This document shows, piece after piece, positions 62,367 to 64,000 of a DNA stretch of 64,000 nucleotides. This stretch comes from Hymenobacter tibetensis. GTDB taxonomy: Bacteria > Bacteroidota > Bacteroidia > Cytophagales > Hymenobacteraceae. The notes under the pieces were generated by a model that had not been told where the DNA came from, ran no database searches, and saw only the letters and a program-made list of their open reading frames with translations. Within the stretch, counting starts at the first letter, position 1, and each line of letters begins with the position of its first letter. The position numbers and the translations under genes are program-made. Location: positions 1,950,001 to 2,014,000 of the forward strand of contig NZ_CP094669.1 in NCBI RefSeq assembly GCF_022827545.1, given 5' to 3'.

Positions 62367-62552
62367 AAGTTTGTTTTGGTTGGTATGGGTGAACAAGAGT
62401 GGAAATGGAAGTTGCTTATCGGCTTAATACCAGAGGCAACTGCTTCTTAATACAGGACTTCAACGCGAGGTAACCCGGAATAGACTAATAAATCTTAGAT
62501 TTATTATAACAGTTGAGCTTCATTCGCTTGTTGCAGCCTGCTAAAGCCGTTA

Positions 62553-62720
62553 TCATCTAGGAAAAAAGGAGGGTGCTTGCTGGTATGCTAAGCTGCTTTT
62601 GAGGGCCTGCAGCGTGGTTTTTATCGGTTGCCGGTAGAAGCCTGGCTGACGGTTTGCGGCCCCCACTAACAAGAGCATAAGTAGTAACGACACACGCAAA
62701 AAATTAGGAAAGCGAATCAT
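62553..62720 (-). CDS. Small exported or membrane-anchored peptide, possible
   Basis: About 55 residues beginning MIRFPNFLRVSLLLMLLLVG, a convincing signal peptide or single membrane helix, followed by a basic tail (RQPGFYRQPIKTTLQALKSS). No family recognised. The start is placed at the first ATG; an upstream TTG in frame is less likely. Confidence 0.35.
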   Translation of the reverse strand: MIRFPNFLRVSLLLMLLLVGAANRQPGFYRQPIKTTLQALKSSLAYQQAPSFFPR

Positions 62721-63069
62721 GGTATCGGAAAGAAAGCCGCAAACAAAGCCGCGCAAAGCTGCCCCGGTCCGATACGGGCAATCAGGAATATAGATCAGAA
62801 AGTGGTGTTAAGTTTTCGTAAACCCTGTAGGTTGCGCGCACTTCAGCACCAAGCTGGCCCTTATAATGGGCCGGTGGAAATACGCTCAGCACTGCTGCTG
62901 GGCTTTATGCTGGGCGTGTAAGTGCAGGTAGGCCGCACTACACCAAGTTGTTAAGCCAGGATGCAGTAGTAGACAACAGCAAACCGGTGAAAACTTAACA
63001 TTGAAAAGTGCATCTACTGTTGAGTCAAGCAAAAACGGGCTATTAACTTTGTGGTAACAATCACTCACT
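62721..63069. other. Intergenic region upstream of the 32-residue membrane peptide gene
   Basis: 349 bases. Apart from the promoter boxes at 63020-63051 nothing is recognised. Frames on the minus strand here (62886-63179) run antisense through the small plus-strand gene and look like shadows. Confidence 0.5.
63020..63051 (+). promoter_or_regulatory. Bacteroidota-type promoter (-33 TTG, -7 TAACTTTG)
   Basis: TTG at 63020-63022 and TAACTTTG at 63044-63051 are 21 bases apart; the -7 box fits TAnnTTTG exactly. It lies 18 bases upstream of the start codon of a 32-residue ORF, giving a leader of about ten bases. Confidence 0.6.
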
Positions 63070-63168
63070 ATGCAACCACAAACTACTCCCTCGCGCGACA
63101 ACCTGCTCACCGCTTTATTCATGATTAGCCTCGTAGTAATGGCGGCCTTGTACTTCACCTTAAAATAA
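63070..63168 (+). CDS. 32-residue single-helix membrane peptide
   Basis: MQPQTTPSRDNLLTALFMI starts a 32-residue frame; residues 12-30 form one hydrophobic helix (LLTALFMISLVVMAALYFT) and the peptide ends LK. It has a consensus promoter 18 bases upstream and a terminator-like hairpin (63181-63206) directly after the stop, so it forms a complete transcription unit. No family recognised. It is too short for usual gene finders. Confidence 0.55.
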   Translation: MQPQTTPSRDNLLTALFMISLVVMAALYFTLK

Positions 63169-63180
63169 GCCTGTGCCACC

Positions 63181-63206
63181 GCCGAACGTCACTATTCGGC
63201 TGTTTT
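63181..63206 (+). terminator. Short terminator of the small membrane peptide gene
   Basis: GCCGAA (63181-63186) pairs with TTCGGC (63195-63200) around 8 bases and is followed by TGTTTT. It begins 12 bases after the stop codon. Confidence 0.5.
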
Positions 63207-63214
63207 ATGCACGT

Positions 63215-63269
63215 AACAAACAGTGGCCCCCTAGCGTCGAGAAGTCGGCGCAGGGGGCCACTGTTTGTT
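63215..63269. terminator. Perfect 18-bp stem-loop
   Basis: 63215-63232 is the exact reverse complement of 63252-63269 (AACAAACAGTGGCCCCCT and its complement) with a 19-base loop. Second hairpin in series downstream of the small membrane peptide gene. The rest of the gap to 63547 (about 280 bases) shows no gene. Confidence 0.65.
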
Positions 63270-63547
63270 GGGGCCCAGCGGTGGTTTAGAGGGATGATCA
63301 GTGCGCTTTTTGCACTCTGCAACTGCTTTGGTACGCTAGTGGTATAAGCATGTGGGGTAGGGACCCAAAGCGGCAAATAGCTTTTGCTGATCGTGTCTTT
63401 TAGCTTCCTTAACTGAACAGCACCACTCACGCTTGCAATAACACGTAGTAGCAATGAGTCCTGCTTTGTGTGCGGCCACTGCTGTACTAGCGTGTACTGC
63501 ACATGAGGCGGGAGCAAAGCCCTGTTATTTCACTCTTTCTATTTCCT

Positions 63548-64000
63548 ATGGTTGTCAAGAACGTTGTTGTCGTGTTTCTGCTGCTGGCCCTTGCGTTGCC
63601 CTCATCGGCCCAAACCATGAAGGTTGCCACCTACAACATCCGCTATGACAATGTCCAGGACACGGCCAACGCTTGGATGAAGCGCCTGCCTCACTTAACC
63701 AATCTGATTCGGTTTCAGGATTTTGATGTGCTAGGCACTCAGGAGGTATTGGCTAATCAGTTGCAGGATATGGCCAGCAAACTTCCCGGCTACGAACACA
63801 TTGGGGTGGGCCGCGACGATGGCAAGCAGGGCGGCGAGTTTTCGGCCATCTTCTACAAGAAAGACAAGTACAATCTGCTCCAGCAAGGCACCTTCTGGCT
63901 GTCCCCGACCAGCACCGTACCTAGCAAAGGCTGGGATGCCCAGTTGCCGCGGGTGTGTACTTGGGGGAAGTTTCAAGAGAAAAACACCGGCTTCACGTTT
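63548..64000 (+). CDS. Exported endonuclease/exonuclease/phosphatase-family protein (3' end beyond window)
   Basis: 151 codons present. Signal peptide VVVVFLLLALALPSSAQ, then the EEP-family start KVATYNIRYDN (catalytic Asn), FDVLGTQEVLANQL (metal-binding Glu) and GRDDGKQGGEFSAIFYKKDKY in short segments. Proteins of this type in Bacteroidota act on phosphodiesters or phosphomonoesters outside the cytoplasm. The histidine and aspartate of the C-terminal half lie beyond the window. Confidence 0.9.
   Translation, partial: MVVKNVVVVFLLLALALPSSAQTMKVATYNIRYDNVQDTANAWMKRLPHLTNLIRFQDFDVLGTQEVLANQLQDMASKLPGYEHIGVGRDDGKQGGEFSAIFYKKDKYNLLQQGTFWLSPTSTVPSKGWDAQLPRVCTWGKFQEKNTGFTF

Noticed and set aside
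63155..63517. 120-codon minus-strand frame downstream of the small membrane peptide
   Set aside because: It runs through two hairpins and has no domain or codon pattern of a real gene.
1..64000. tRNA, rRNA, CRISPR array, phage or IS transposase
   Set aside because: No CCA-ending cloverleaf, rRNA core sequence, regularly spaced direct repeats or transposase/integrase motif was noticed on either strand.

Overview
The window looks like chromosome of a GC-rich member of the Bacteroidota, most like Hymenobacter or a close relative in the Cytophagales. Evidence for this is a SusC/SusD pair, three secreted proteins with type IX secretion sorting domains (two type A-like, one CHU_C/type B-like), Bacteroidota-type -7 boxes (TAnnTTTG), and a dispersed amino acid and biotin gene repertoire typical of that group. 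I saw no rRNA, tRNA, CRISPR array, phage or transposase gene.

Layout. 1-4623 (minus) is the 5' part of a hybrid NRPS/PKS megasynthase with order A-T-KS-AT-(T), cut by the window edge. 5278-9282 (plus) holds an OmpR-type response regulator, its histidine kinase and a SulP anion transporter; four TTTAAT-like half-sites spaced exactly 11 bp lie in front of the transporter. 9678-21263 is mixed housekeeping: a quinone oxidoreductase-like enzyme, an M1 aminopeptidase, a two-gene unit ending in a Cys/Gly tail, a zinc alcohol dehydrogenase, an FGE/SUMF1-like protein, topoisomerase III and small membrane proteins. 21273-30422 has an Lgt-like membrane protein with a beta-rich C-terminal extension, two T9SS cargo proteins, an NAD-binding epimerase fused to DUF2867 and a DUF3592-like membrane protein.

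30588-34350 (minus) carries slipin, aspartokinase (lysC) and diaminopimelate decarboxylase (lysA), with a terminator hairpin just before lysC that is probably an attenuator. 34720-39973 is an isolated SusC/SusD pair. 40386-42585 is a secreted protein and an M28 peptidase. 42749-48765 (minus) is a biotin cluster bioB-bioF-(Imm51-like)-bioD-bioA-KS. It has a FabF-like ketosynthase overlapping bioA, an apparent immunity gene between bioF and bioD, and a palindromic repeat element between bioB and bioF. 48898-63168 is mostly minus-strand housekeeping and cell-envelope genes: an acetyltransferase, a YiaAB protein, a pseudouridine synthase, an alpha/beta hydrolase lipoprotein, two metallo-beta-lactamase-fold proteins, a YebC regulator, a CHU_C protein, lipoproteins and a 32-residue membrane peptide. 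The window ends inside an endonuclease/exonuclease/phosphatase gene.

Two structural themes recur. Many gene ends carry very long perfect stem-loops (18-35 bp arms, mutually unrelated in sequence) that should act as bidirectional terminators. A family of about 120-bp palindromic elements with a shared internal core occurs at 47.6 kb and 50.3 kb, with a possible reduced copy at 15.25 kb. All family names come from reading the translated sequence by eye; no database search was possible.
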